Shown: one piece after another, positions 1 through 8,207 of the stretch
Layout of the letters: each line of letters begins with the position of its first letter
Position numbering within the stretch: the stretch's first letter is position 1
NCBI GenBank assembly: GCA_910577225.1
Contig: CAJTMV010000004.1
Coordinates: 1 to 64,000, forward strand
Source of the DNA: an uncultured Eubacterium sp.
GTDB lineage: Bacteria > Bacillota > Clostridia > Lachnospirales > Lachnospiraceae
Direction: 5' to 3'
Length of the DNA stretch: 64,000 nt
Program-made: the position numbers and the translations under genes
Notes under the pieces: generated by a model
The model's input: the letters and a program-made list of their open reading frames with translations, nothing else
Told to the model about the DNA's origin: nothing
Database searches by the model: none

Positions 1-624
1 CTGGCAGCACCAGACCCTTCCACACGGACAGGGAAAAGAGACCTGGTATTTCTGACGCTTTTGTATGCAACTGCCGCAAGACTTGATGAGATCCTATCCA
101 TCAGGCTCTCGCAACTGTACCTTGATGCAGCTAAGCCTTACGTCAACCTGTACGGCAAGGGTAACAAGATACGGACGGCGTACCTTCTTCCAAGGGCTGT
201 TGAACATATCCGTATCTATATGAAAGCATTCCATGAACCAGAGCCAGACCCGGAAATGTATTTATTCTATTCCCGTGTAGGGGGAAAATATGTGAAACTG
301 ACAGAGCCTGCGATTGACAAGCGGATAAAAATATATGCGGCGGATGCCCACAAAAGATGCCCGGAGGTTCCGCTGGATACCCACGCCCACCAGTTCCGCC
401 ATGCCAAAGCTACCCACTGGCTGGAAGATGGCATGAATATCATACAGATCAGTTTTCTCCTTGGCCATGCAAGCCTGGACACAACCATGCGGTATCTGGA
501 CATAACAACGGATGATAAACGGCAGGCGCTGGCTACGCTGGAGGGCGAAAAAGAAAAGAATGTCACCAAAAAATGGAAAGACAGCAGTGGCTCACTGGCT
601 GATTTCTGTGGCTTGAAACGCTGA
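1..624 (+). CDS. Tyrosine recombinase/integrase, 3' part (5' end outside window)
   Basis: The reading frame is open from base 1, so the gene begins upstream of the window. The first in-frame ATG is at 64, but the homology starts before it. The catalytic arginine lies in YATAARLDE, the H-x-x-R box is HAHQFRHAKATHWLE, the following GH is in LLGHASLDT, and the nucleophilic tyrosine is in TMRYLDI. This is the XerC/D-like catalytic domain of a phage- or transposon-type integrase acting on DNA by strand exchange. The C-terminus ends about 50 residues after the tyrosine. Next to it are short repeats (638-718) and broken regulators, which suggests the end of a mobile element. The family is clear; the element type cannot be told without the upstream sequence. 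Confidence 0.9.
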   Translation: MAAPDPSTRTGKRDLVFLTLLYATAARLDEILSIRLSQLYLDAAKPYVNLYGKGNKIRTAYLLPRAVEHIRIYMKAFHEPEPDPEMYLFYSRVGGKYVKLTEPAIDKRIKIYAADAHKRCPEVPLDTHAHQFRHAKATHWLEDGMNIIQISFLLGHASLDTTMRYLDITTDDKRQALATLEGEKEKNVTKKWKDSSGSLADFCGLKR

Positions 625-637
625 AATCATTAAAACG

Positions 638-718
638 AAATCCAAACTTTTTCCGGCAAGAATCCTTTATTTTCAAGTGATTTGCGGAAAAGTTTGGATT
701 TCTCCTAAGTTTGGATTT
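638..718. repeat. Inverted and direct copies of AAATCCAAAC next to the integrase
   Basis: AAATCCAAACTTTTTCCG at 638-655 is repeated inverted at 685-701 with one T fewer, and AAGTTTGGATTT occurs again directly at 707-718. The spacer is about 29 bases. The arrangement sits 14 bases after the integrase stop. It could be recombinase arm sites, an element end or a weak terminator. No long T-run follows, so a terminator is the less likely reading. Confidence 0.55.
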
Positions 719-1171
719 GTAATAATATGTGAGTAAAGCGGTAGAAATAAATGGAAAAATAGTAAAGTGAGAAAAGGGATGTTTCGATATCTCTTTTTAA
801 AAACAGTTTCAGTCCGCTCATTTATCCTCTCATAATACAGAAATAGCTTTGCAGAAATTTTGGTATTCAGGGAAATTCGCATCTGTGTATTGTTGTTAAG
901 GATACCAATCACTATGGTTAATTTATCTTGCCGATAAAGTGATAGAAAATCTCAATTTCCTGCTTCTGCTCGCCATCCCTGCCCGTGGTGCTTTGGTGGA
1001 CAAGAATCTTTTCGATCAGGGTATTCAGCAGAGGGGCGGTCAATTCGGTGGGATTGGTGTACTGCTGGGAGAGGAAAAAAGCGAGGATAGAAACAAAATA
1101 GGATGTTGTCCTTCCAAAAAAATTTTGAGAAGGACAGCATTTGTCTACCCTATATGCTATAATGAGTACGA
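719..1171. other. Stretch without a convincing gene
   Basis: Short open frames occur on both strands (for example 952-1140 minus and 939-1171 plus), but none has a good ribosome site or a recognisable domain. Given the broken genes that follow, this is probably eroded mobile-element sequence. Confidence 0.5.
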
Positions 1172-1411
1172 TCAGTCATCCTCAAACAAAAGAAATTTAT
1201 GCGTGGACACTTCCAGTACAGCAGCAATATCAAACAGTGCATCCAGCGACAGTACCTTGGTGATATTGATAGCCTCCAAATGGCAAATAAAGGCCGGAAC
1301 TAGACCTGCTTGCCCGGCCAGTTTTTCCTGCGTTAGACCACGGAGTTTGCGGTAACAAGAAAGCAGTACAGGAATTGATCGTAAACGAAAAATACCATTA
1401 CATAGAGCCAC
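1172..1411 (-). pseudogene. XRE-type helix-turn-helix regulator, N-terminus replaced
   Basis: From about base 1366 leftward the protein reads as an XRE/Cro DNA-binding domain: YRKLRGLTQEKLAGQAGL is helices 1-2, followed by a recognition-helix region ending in HLEA, then SLDALFDIAAVLEVSTHKF, typical of small XRE repressors. The first 15 or so residues do not fit the family and overlap the remnant of a WYL regulator on the other strand, so the original start is missing. No good ribosome site precedes the ATG at 1411. It may be a dead fragment or a shortened but folded repressor. Confidence 0.6.
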
Positions 1412-1933
1412 AGTATAACAAACGCATCCTTGATGGCCTTTAGGAGATCGGGGATGCGGTTCAGTGGCATCAGGTCATGGAGATTCAGTATGAACGTATG
1501 AAGGAGCCGAAGCTGGTAACCCGGCGGGTCCAGCCAGTAGGGATTATGTTTTCCGAGTACCATTTTTATTTGACGGAATTTTTGGAGGACAAAGTGAGTT
1601 TCGATAATCCAGACGATTTGTTCCCAACCATTTACCGTATTGACCGTATTCGTTCCTTCAAAGTGCTGAACGAACATTTCTGAGTTCCTTACAAGAACCG
1701 CTTTGAAGAAGGTGAATTTCGGAAACAGGTACAGTTTATGGTACGGCGGTAAACTGGAACATATCAAATTCCGCTATACAGGTCTGTCGATAGAGGCAGT
1801 ATTGGACCGCCTGCCCACAGCAACGGCAACAAAAGCAGATGACGAGGGATGGACGATAGCAGAGGAGGTGTTTGGAAAGAGAATTGAAATGTGGCTGAAA
1901 AGCCAAGGGAACTATATCGAAAAAATAGATTAG
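1360..1933 (+). pseudogene. WYL-domain transcriptional regulator, decayed
   Basis: Three open pieces join into one WYL-domain protein (C-terminal ligand-binding half): the region VQELIVNEKYHYIEPQYNKR, then KEPKLVTRRVQPVGIMF, the block DNPDDLFPTIYRIDRIRSF, and a C-terminal part with GKLEHIKFRYTG and the end GNYIEKID. The lesions are an in-frame TAG at 1441-1443 (probably once TGG), TGA at 1681-1683 (probably once CGA), and one extra G near 1740-1741 that shifts the frame. The N-terminal helix-turn-helix is missing and the homology stops abruptly near 1360, where the XRE fragment begins on the other strand. Its stop overlaps the ribosome site of the next gene, so it probably once headed that operon and may have regulated it. 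Confidence 0.75.
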
Positions 1934-1944
1934 GAGGTTATTTT

Positions 1945-2784
1945 ATGCTCTATGCAAAACAAAAAAAAGAAGCACTCGCCATTCATGAGCGGGCAGTAAA
2001 CAAGTACAATATGCAATATCAAAATATGGAGAAGATGGGCAATCAGCTCTATGAACGGCGGCAGGATAGCATTACTCTAATCTATAAGATTGAATTTCTG
2101 GTGAACAGTATTGCCAACCGGCCCAAGGAGTTTGACAAGAAGATTTCAGGTATCCACGCAGCCAGGGAGAAATTCCGGGAAACTGAGACCTATGCCGCAG
2201 AAGCGTTGGCAGCTGCCGTCAAATCTGGAGCCGCTGTTGCTGCCGGAGTTGCCGGAGGGGCCGCAGTAGCCAGCATGGTGCCAACCGCAGCTATGTGGGT
2301 GGCAACGACCTTTGGAAAAGCATCTACCGGAACCGCGATCTCCTCTTTGTCGGGAGCAGTGGCCACGAAAGCAGCGTTAGCTTGGCTAGGGGGCGGTGCG
2401 CTGTCTGCGGGAGGCGCAGGGATTGCGGGAGGAAAGGCTCTGCTAGCCCTGGCCGGTCCCATCGGCTGGGGAATCAGTGGGGCAGCAACTGCGGTTTCCG
2501 TAGCTATGCTTGGACATAAGAACAAGCAGATTGCGGATGAAGCAATTGCTGAAGCAAAAAAGATTACAATGGCGGGCGCGGAATTACATGAGGCCAGCGC
2601 CAAAATTCAGCATCTGACAGATGAAACCGTGTTGCTGATGGACGCTCTGCAAGATATGGCTCAGGCCAATAGGCCGCTAAAAGGGGCAAATTATCTGGAG
2701 CTGTCCGAAGATGAGCAATATCAGCTTGGAACAATGGTAAACAATACCTTAACCCTGGCAGAACTGCTGAACAAAACGATTTAA
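1945..2784 (+). CDS. Glycine/alanine-rich membrane-associated protein, first gene of a three-gene operon
   Basis: I do not recognise a named family. The ATG at 1945 is preceded by AGGAGG at a good distance. The 279-residue product has a charged helical N-terminus (about 1-90, coiled-coil-like, with many K, E and Q), then about 110 residues very rich in Ala and Gly with small-residue hydrophobic runs (AAGVAGGAAVASMVPTAAMW, GGGALSAGGAGIAGGKALL), then a second charged helical region with ELHEASAKIQHLTDE. This pattern resembles membrane-inserting hairpins in toxin-like or DUF697-type proteins. The next two genes follow with gaps of 12 bases each, so they are surely co-transcribed. The function is unknown; a membrane-remodelling, pore or defence role is inference only. 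Confidence 0.7.
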   Translation: MLYAKQKKEALAIHERAVNKYNMQYQNMEKMGNQLYERRQDSITLIYKIEFLVNSIANRPKEFDKKISGIHAAREKFRETETYAAEALAAAVKSGAAVAAGVAGGAAVASMVPTAAMWVATTFGKASTGTAISSLSGAVATKAALAWLGGGALSAGGAGIAGGKALLALAGPIGWGISGAATAVSVAMLGHKNKQIADEAIAEAKKITMAGAELHEASAKIQHLTDETVLLMDALQDMAQANRPLKGANYLELSEDEQYQLGTMVNNTLTLAELLNKTI

Positions 2785-2796
2785 GGAGGTTCCACT

Positions 2797-4236
2797 GTGG
2801 ACGTTGTGCAAATCGTAAAAAGTATGCAGGAACAAGGATTTGCCGCATGGGTTGATTATTTGAATCAACTGCGGCTGAATGAGTTATTGGCAAAGCTGGC
2901 CGCACAGGATATCAATCTGGAACAGGCACTGGCGGAGCTTCAGAAAATGAAAGTTGACATTGCCACTCTGATTGCCAGCAACCGGGGAGGACGAAAGGGA
3001 ATACATGGTTTCCTTGCAGAAGCAGCCGAAGCTGGAATTGAAAATGCAAGGAATCTGGTCAAGGGTCTGGATGCGGCCTGCAAATGGATCAACGATAACG
3101 GTTCTGCGGACCTTCTTCGGGATAATGTGGAGATTCAGCAGAAATTTGTGCGGACAGGAGGCCACTTTGGCCTTGAGGCTGTCAGGGAACACTTGGAAAA
3201 ATACCCGGATTTTATCAAGAACGGCGGGAAATATCAACTTCCAAAGGACTTCTATCAGGAAATCAGGCGGTTACTGGCAATGTCCCATGAGGAAGCGGCA
3301 AAAGAATCTGCCGGTACCTACCGGCTTTGGAAGTGGATGCAGGAATTTTTCGCCGAAACCGGAATTACACCGGATAATTTGGAACCGGCAGTGTTGGACT
3401 ACTCTGCTGCCCAAAAGGGGAAGATTGATGAGACAGTTAAAAGTGAGGAGCAAAACATCCGCAACGAGGATCAGTGCCGTCGGGATGCAGCCTATGAAGC
3501 CAGCAAGCCGACACTGAAACAGGGGGCGCAAGCTGCGGCGATTGGTGCGGCGGCAGAGGGAGGTATGGCCTTTTGCCTGGGCATTTTGAAAAAGCGGAAA
3601 CAGGGAAAGCGTCTGGCGGAGTTTACTCAGGCGGATTGGCAGGACGTTGGTATCGATACTGTAAAGGGAACAGCTCAAGGCGGAATTAGAGGCGCAGCGA
3701 TTTATGCGATGACCAATTTCACCGTGACGCCTGCCGCAGTCGCAAACGCTCTGGTAACAGCATCTTTTGGTATTGTAGCGCAGGCTTACCAACTCCGGCA
3801 GGGAAACATTTTGGCGGAGGATTTCATTGTCAATTCGGAGGTTCTTTGCCTGGATGTGACTGTAGGTGCAGTCGCTTCTCTACTGGGGCAGACGTTGATT
3901 CCAGTTCCTGTTCTTGGCGCAATTATTGGCAATGTGGCAGGTATGTTCATGTACCAGATTGCAAAGAACCATCTCTCCGCTAAAGAGCAGGCACTAATTT
4001 CCAATTATCGGGAAAGTTTCGCAAATCTCAACAAAATGTTGGAGGAGCGCTACCAGCAGCTCATGGCCCAACTCAAAAAAGAGTTTGCCAAGTATACATC
4101 CATGCTGGAGTTGGCTTTTGACAAAGATGTGAATATCGCTTTTGCTGGTTCCATTACGCTGGCTGATTATGTCGGTGTTGCGCATGAGAGAGTCTTGCGC
4201 AGCAAAACTAATATCGATAATTATTTTTTGAATTAG
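2797..4236 (+). CDS. Uncharacterised 479-residue protein, second gene of the operon
   Basis: The GTG start at 2797 follows a GGAGG site 8 bases upstream. The first 240 residues are soluble and helical. The middle (about 240-400) holds several glycine/alanine-rich hydrophobic stretches such as GAQAAAIGAAAEGGMAFCLG, NALVTASFGIVAQAY and PVPVLGAIIGNVAGMFMY, likely membrane or amphipathic hairpins. The C-terminus (about 400-479) is again charged and helical (RYQQLMAQLKKEFAKYTSML). No nucleotide-binding or catalytic motif is visible. Its overall plan, helices flanking a small-residue hydrophobic core, matches the preceding gene, so both may form one membrane complex. I cannot assign a family or function. 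Confidence 0.7.
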   Translation: MDVVQIVKSMQEQGFAAWVDYLNQLRLNELLAKLAAQDINLEQALAELQKMKVDIATLIASNRGGRKGIHGFLAEAAEAGIENARNLVKGLDAACKWINDNGSADLLRDNVEIQQKFVRTGGHFGLEAVREHLEKYPDFIKNGGKYQLPKDFYQEIRRLLAMSHEEAAKESAGTYRLWKWMQEFFAETGITPDNLEPAVLDYSAAQKGKIDETVKSEEQNIRNEDQCRRDAAYEASKPTLKQGAQAAAIGAAAEGGMAFCLGILKKRKQGKRLAEFTQADWQDVGIDTVKGTAQGGIRGAAIYAMTNFTVTPAAVANALVTASFGIVAQAYQLRQGNILAEDFIVNSEVLCLDVTVGAVASLLGQTLIPVPVLGAIIGNVAGMFMYQIAKNHLSAKEQALISNYRESFANLNKMLEERYQQLMAQLKKEFAKYTSMLELAFDKDVNIAFAGSITLADYVGVAHERVLRSKTNIDNYFLN

Positions 4237-4248
4237 GAGGAAAAGAAA

Positions 4249-4773
4249 ATGGCAGTTACAGATAAACCGGACTATGAAGACGATCTCTTAGAGGATATCC
4301 AGGAGTATGAGTATCAGGAAATGTTTGAAAAGGCCAACAACATTGTACTGGGATTTGTAGCGAGTACGACTGCAACCGGTGCGGTTCCAATTCCTTTTGC
4401 GGATGCTCCATTGCTGATTGGACAGCAGGTAGCAATGATGATTGCCATCAACAGCGTTTTTGAGTTTGACATTGAGCGCGACGCCCTTACCTCTTTGGCT
4501 ACAGCGGTAATCGGCGTTGGAGGAGCAACTGTGATTGGGAAAACAGTGGCATCCAATCTCTTAAAGCTAATTCCGGGAGTCGGTACGGTAGCTGGCGGCG
4601 CTATTTCTGCTGGTACGGCGGGGGTAATCACCTTGGCACTGGGGAAGGCCTATATTGAAGTCTGCAAAGCAATTAAAATGGGTAAACTGGACCAGAGCGA
4701 TTTGACAAAGAAGGACGGATTGGATATGCTCAAAAAATCTTTCAAAGAGCAGTTGAAAAAAAACAAAAAATAG
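4249..4773 (+). CDS. DUF697/YcjF-like small membrane protein, third gene of the operon
   Basis: The 174-residue protein has a strong AGGAGG site and begins 12 bases after the previous stop. The core reads FVASTTATGAVPIPFADAP, then QQVAMMIAINSVFEFDI, then two glycine-rich hydrophobic segments (AVIGVGGATVIGKTVA and VGTVAGGAISAGTAGVITLA) and a lysine-rich tail. This order, with the P-x-P-x-x-D-A-P motif, fits the DUF697 domain, which is often fused to or encoded beside small GTPases (YeeP/Era-like) and associates with membranes. Here no GTPase is encoded alongside. The assignment rests on pattern memory, so it is moderate. Confidence 0.6.
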   Translation: MAVTDKPDYEDDLLEDIQEYEYQEMFEKANNIVLGFVASTTATGAVPIPFADAPLLIGQQVAMMIAINSVFEFDIERDALTSLATAVIGVGGATVIGKTVASNLLKLIPGVGTVAGGAISAGTAGVITLALGKAYIEVCKAIKMGKLDQSDLTKKDGLDMLKKSFKEQLKKNKK

Positions 4774-4817
4774 GTCTGCACTATCATACGCTGTTACATC
4801 CACAAAACTGCGATAAC

Positions 4818-4863
4818 AATCAGGAACATAGTAACTATATTAGCAGTTACTATGTTCCTGATT
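4818..4863. terminator. Perfect 19-base palindrome after the three-gene operon
   Basis: AATCAGGAACATAGTAACT (4818-4836) pairs perfectly with its inverse at 4845-4863 around an 8-base loop. It begins 45 bases after the operon stop. Only a weak TTATTTAT tract follows, so it may be a terminator working in both directions or a protein-binding dyad. Confidence 0.6.
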
Positions 4864-4987
4864 ATTTATGTGTTGATTTTCATGAGTATATCTGTAAGCG
4901 CAAGCTGTCAGCATGTATCTTTAAATGGATTATACATCTATATTACACAGTCTTTCGATGCAAGACCATGTGTTCTTGTTGCGTTGG

Positions 4988-5027
4988 ATACTATCACGCA
5001 AAACTACTGATTTTTGCGTGATAGTAT
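4988..5027. repeat. Second perfect palindrome, 16-base arms
   Basis: ATACTATCACGCAAAA at 4988-5003 is matched by its exact inverse at 5012-5027, loop of 8 bases. No T-run follows. It lies 108 bases upstream of the DUF2971 start and could be an operator or a stem of a small element. Confidence 0.55.
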
Positions 5028-5134
5028 GGGATTTGTTTAGAATAATGTATATTTTTATTTAAACGATATGTTACAATGTAGATATTGCAATAAACAAAGA
5101 TAAAATGAATATAGTTTTAGATCGGGAGAATGTG

Positions 5135-6048
5135 ATGCAAAAAGATGAGATGGATTTTTTGAATAATTTATTGCTTAAAGTGCGAAAAAAATAAATACTA
5201 ATGATGTAAAGTATGATAAAAATGGAGTACCTTGTTCTGTAACAATAGATAAAGATTTACATAAGCAAATAAAAGATTATCTTTTACAAAATGGTCCACA
5301 AATTCTTTATAGATATCGACCAGGAAATAGCTGTGATATTGATAACCTTAAAAATGATACCATATGGTTATCTACACTAAAGGAATACAATGACCCTTTT
5401 GAAAATAGGGTAAGTATTGATTTTGAGGGCGTAGCGGATAGCTACTTAAAAATGGATCCTAAAACGGTAGCGTTAATGCGTCTAAAACATATTGACAAAG
5501 ATCACCCATTGTATAAAGCTGGTATAAATGATATAAAAGCACAAGGAGAAAAACTTCAGGAATCCTTGTCAATGAAAAAACTTAGAGTTTTTACAGCTTG
5601 TTTTTGCGAGGAAAAATCTTCTCTATTAATGTGGGCGCATTATGCGAATTCACATAAGGGGTTTTGTATAGGATATAAGTTTGAAGATATTATTAAAAAA
5701 TTTGGCATTGATATATTGCCTGTTATATATTCAGAAGAATATTCAGTAATTCGTTCATATGATATGTTTAAAGATTATGACGAGTTTTTTCTTGATGTGT
5801 GGAGAAGTAAATCAATAGAATGGTCCTATGAAAAAGAATGGAGATTAATTGGTGAGTATCGGAAAAATGAACCGTATGAAAAAGGGCAGGTTGCTGATAT
5901 GGTAAAACCATTTAATGTTTATATGGGAGTAAATATTGATACAGAAGTTAGAAATCAACTAATGAAAATATGTAGAGAAAGGAAGATTAATTTATTCCAA
6001 ATGCATCTTTCAGAGAAAGGTTATCGACTATTAGCATATCGTGTGTAG
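5135..6048 (+). pseudogene. DUF2971 protein, frameshifted in an A-tract
   Basis: A start at 5135 gives 19 codons and then TAA, but reading on after the A7 tract at 5185-5191 gives a frame open to 6048. Adding one A would make one continuous protein of about 304 residues. The body matches DUF2971: YRYRPGNS, then WLSTLKEYNDPFEN, then CFCEEKSSLLMWAHYANSHK, then WSYEKEWRLIG. DUF2971 proteins are common in accessory and defence-type regions; their biochemical role is not established. The remaining intact frame could start at the ATG at 5452 but would lack the conserved N-terminus. AT content is clearly higher than in the core genes of the window, a sign of transfer. Assembly error in the homopolymer is a real alternative. 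Confidence 0.75.
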
Positions 6049-6108
6049 GCAGATTGCTCTGCTATACGATACATTGGCGTCTGCTTCTGCGGTAGATATG
6101 GATACGAT

Positions 6109-6606
6109 GTGCTTTCGAGCATAGTAAAGGATGGGGATCAGGATCAACCCAGAGATTTCTTATATGAATTATTAATATCCGTATGGCTTTATGACCTGGG
6201 TTATACGATTGACTTTGATAAAGAGACGGATGTAGTAGCTACAAAGGGAGATATAATAGTATACGGGGAGTGTAAACGTATAAAATCTATAAATGGATAT
6301 GAGAAAAATGATAGGAAGGCATGCAAACAGTCAGGTAAAATTGCTGTTGAAAGCGATAAAACATATAGGTTTGTGTTTATAGATGTTTGGAATTGCATTT
6401 CTGAACAAGTAAAGACATTTGAGTATAATAATATCATTAGTATGGTAAATTGTGTGAATGATAATTATAAAAATTGTTTTTTTGAATTTATAAAAACTAC
6501 ATTAGAGACAGTTTCTAATGAGTATAAAGATGTAATAGATGGTTTTGCATTTACATATAACTGTTGCTTGTGGTTATCTAATGTTCTCAATATCTTAAGC
6601 AGATGA
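6109..6606 (+). CDS. PD-(D/E)XK-like nuclease fragment or small accessory protein
   Basis: The frame opens with a GTG at 6109 and encodes about 165 residues. LYDLGYTIDFDKETDVVATKG followed by DIIVYGECKRI shows the D...(x)n...E-x-K pattern of PD-(D/E)XK nuclease folds, as in restriction-like or phage nucleases. No ribosome site precedes 6109, and the same frame upstream is open only to the DUF2971 stop without any ATG, so the N-terminus is probably missing. It shares the high AT content of the DUF2971 gene. I cannot say whether it is expressed. Confidence 0.45.
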   Translation: MLSSIVKDGDQDQPRDFLYELLISVWLYDLGYTIDFDKETDVVATKGDIIVYGECKRIKSINGYEKNDRKACKQSGKIAVESDKTYRFVFIDVWNCISEQVKTFEYNNIISMVNCVNDNYKNCFFEFIKTTLETVSNEYKDVIDGFAFTYNCCLWLSNVLNILSR

Positions 6607-6749
6607 TTTTAAGCGGAATCCCGGAATGCCTGATGAAAAATATGAATTTGTTAAGGCTAATGTTTTGAGTAAATAAATGGCAGGTAGATAAAAATTAAAA
6701 GTAATCAAAAACGGAACCTGATTTTATTATAGATGACGTTTGATGTATG

Positions 6750-6799
6750 AAAGCCAGAAGAACCTTTCCTGATAAAGGAGAAGACTTCTGGCTTTTCTA
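6750..6799 (+). terminator. Intrinsic terminator
   Basis: AAAGCCAGAAG (6750-6760) pairs with CTTCTGGCTTT (6785-6795), with an inner CCTTT/AAAGG stem and a TTTTC end. It closes the accessory segment before the van-like locus. Confidence 0.75.
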
Positions 6800-6866
6800 T
6801 TTTAGGAAAATCTGGGCGGCTGTATCATCGTAATTAAATCGTAGATTTTTCTTAAGAAAATCTTCA

Positions 6867-6895
6867 TTGACAAATCTGTAACAATTATATATACT
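6867..6895 (+). promoter_or_regulatory. Sigma-A promoter for vanG-vanT
   Basis: TTGACA at 6867-6872 and TATACT at 6890-6895 with a 17-base spacer. This is near consensus, so the ligase operon may be expressed without an activator. Confidence 0.75.
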
Positions 6896-7146
6896 GTATT
6901 AATATAAATAATACACTCAATACAAACAACACATAAAATACAATACAATGCATCATTTTCAGATGATAAGAGGTATGTATTTGAAAAAGAGCGTTATCTG
7001 CTGAAAATGTACGATGAAAAACAATATTTATGGTTGCGGAAGATGGTATATGCGGAAACAGAAAGCAGAAAATGAGAAGCAGGAACCAGAAACCAGCAAT
7101 CAGCAGGCAGAAACCAGCAAATAGAAAACAGGAAAGGATCAGACAA
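6896..7146 (+). other. Long leader before the ligase gene
   Basis: About 240 bases separate the promoter from the chosen start. The leader holds CATTTTCAG (6954-6962) and its inverse CTGAAAATG (7001-7009), and a purine-rich part where AGAAACCAGCAA is repeated at 7088-7099 and 7109-7120. No terminator with a T-run is seen. The frame of the ligase is open back to 7030, but those codons are low-complexity and outside the family's homology. Confidence 0.5.
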
Positions 7147-8199
7147 ATGAAAAAATTAAATGTTGCAGTTTTTTTTGGAGGGTGTTCTTCGGAACACAGC
7201 GTATCTTTACAGTCCGCCAGTGCGGTGATTCGCAATCTGAATCCGGAAAAATATCATGTGATTTCGGTTGGAATTACGAAAGAAGGAGACTGGTATTATG
7301 CCCCGAATGCCGGCGCGGATATGGATGCAGATCGATGGTATACAGAAACTGACTGTATTCCGGCTATTTTATCGCCCAATCGCAGCGATCACAGTCTGTT
7401 ACTGCTTCAAAAAGACGGTGTTTGCAAATTGCCTGTGGATGTGGCATTTCCGGTACTTCATGGAAAAAATGGAGAAGACGGAACGATGCAGGGGCTGATA
7501 CAGCTGGCCGGTATTCCTCTGGCCGGATGCGGAATACTTGCCTCCGCGCTTTGTATGGATAAGTATCGGGCGCATCAGATGGTAAAAGACGCGGGCGTAT
7601 GCGTTCCGCGGGCGCTGGTGTTAACAATGGGTATGGATGTTAAGGATGCAGAGCCATTTGCGGATGAAATCGGATATCCGCTGTTTGTCAAACCGGTAAA
7701 GGCAGGTTCTTCCTATGGAATTTCCATCGTGTATGAGCCGCAGAATCTACGCCATGCAGTAGCACATGCGTTTCAGTATGACGACGAGGTAATTATAGAA
7801 GAAAAAATCGATGGATTTGAAACCGGATGCGCGGTACTTGGCAATGACGAGCTGCTTATTGGTGAAGTAGATGAAATAGAGCTTTCCAAAGGATTTTTTG
7901 ATTTTACGGAAAAGTATACGTTACAAACGTCTGCCATACATGTTCCTGCCAGAATCCGCAGGGAACAGGCAGATCAGATGAAAAAAACCGCAGGAGTTAT
8001 TTACAAAACGCTTGGATGCCGGGGATTTGCAAGAGTAGATCTGTTTTTGAAACCAGATGGCGGGATTGTGTTTAATGAGGTAAATACAATTCCAGGATTT
8101 ACGGAGCACAGCCGTTTTCCGGCTATGATGAAAGCCGTGGGATATTCTTTTACTGAAATTCTGGACCGGATTCTGGAGCTGGCGCTGGATACGAAATGA
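7147..8199 (+). CDS. vanG: D-alanine-D-serine ligase, VanG type
   Basis: This ATP-grasp ligase joins D-Ala to a second D-amino acid for peptidoglycan precursors in the cytoplasm. The start at 7147 has a GGAAAGGA site and gives 350 residues, the usual length. Visible family blocks are VFFGGCSSEHSVSLQSAS (N-terminal), FPVLHGKNGEDGTMQG near 101-116, ALCMDKYRAHQM, LFVKPVKAGSSYGIS (ATP lysine), VGEVDEIEL-like core, EKYTLQTSAIHVPARI, and FNEVNTIPGFTEHSR. The EKYTL...PAR stretch and overall match resemble VanG and VanC rather than housekeeping Ddl. D-Ser specificity is inferred from this and from the racemase that follows. The van regulators and the D,D-peptidase are not present in the window. Confidence 0.85.
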   Translation: MKKLNVAVFFGGCSSEHSVSLQSASAVIRNLNPEKYHVISVGITKEGDWYYAPNAGADMDADRWYTETDCIPAILSPNRSDHSLLLLQKDGVCKLPVDVAFPVLHGKNGEDGTMQGLIQLAGIPLAGCGILASALCMDKYRAHQMVKDAGVCVPRALVLTMGMDVKDAEPFADEIGYPLFVKPVKAGSSYGISIVYEPQNLRHAVAHAFQYDDEVIIEEKIDGFETGCAVLGNDELLIGEVDEIELSKGFFDFTEKYTLQTSAIHVPARIRREQADQMKKTAGVIYKTLGCRGFARVDLFLKPDGGIVFNEVNTIPGFTEHSRFPAMMKAVGYSFTEILDRILELALDTK

Positions 8200-8207
8200 G
8201 GTGTGAG

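Noticed and set aside
939..1355. 138-residue plus-strand frame
   Set aside because: It runs antisense to the XRE domain and has no family match.
1333..1767. 144-residue minus-strand frame
   Set aside because: It is antisense to the WYL remnant, which has clear homology in the other direction.
7030..7146. N-terminal extension of the VanG-type ligase to 7030
   Set aside because: The extension is low-complexity, outside the family, and the start at 7147 has a good ribosome site.
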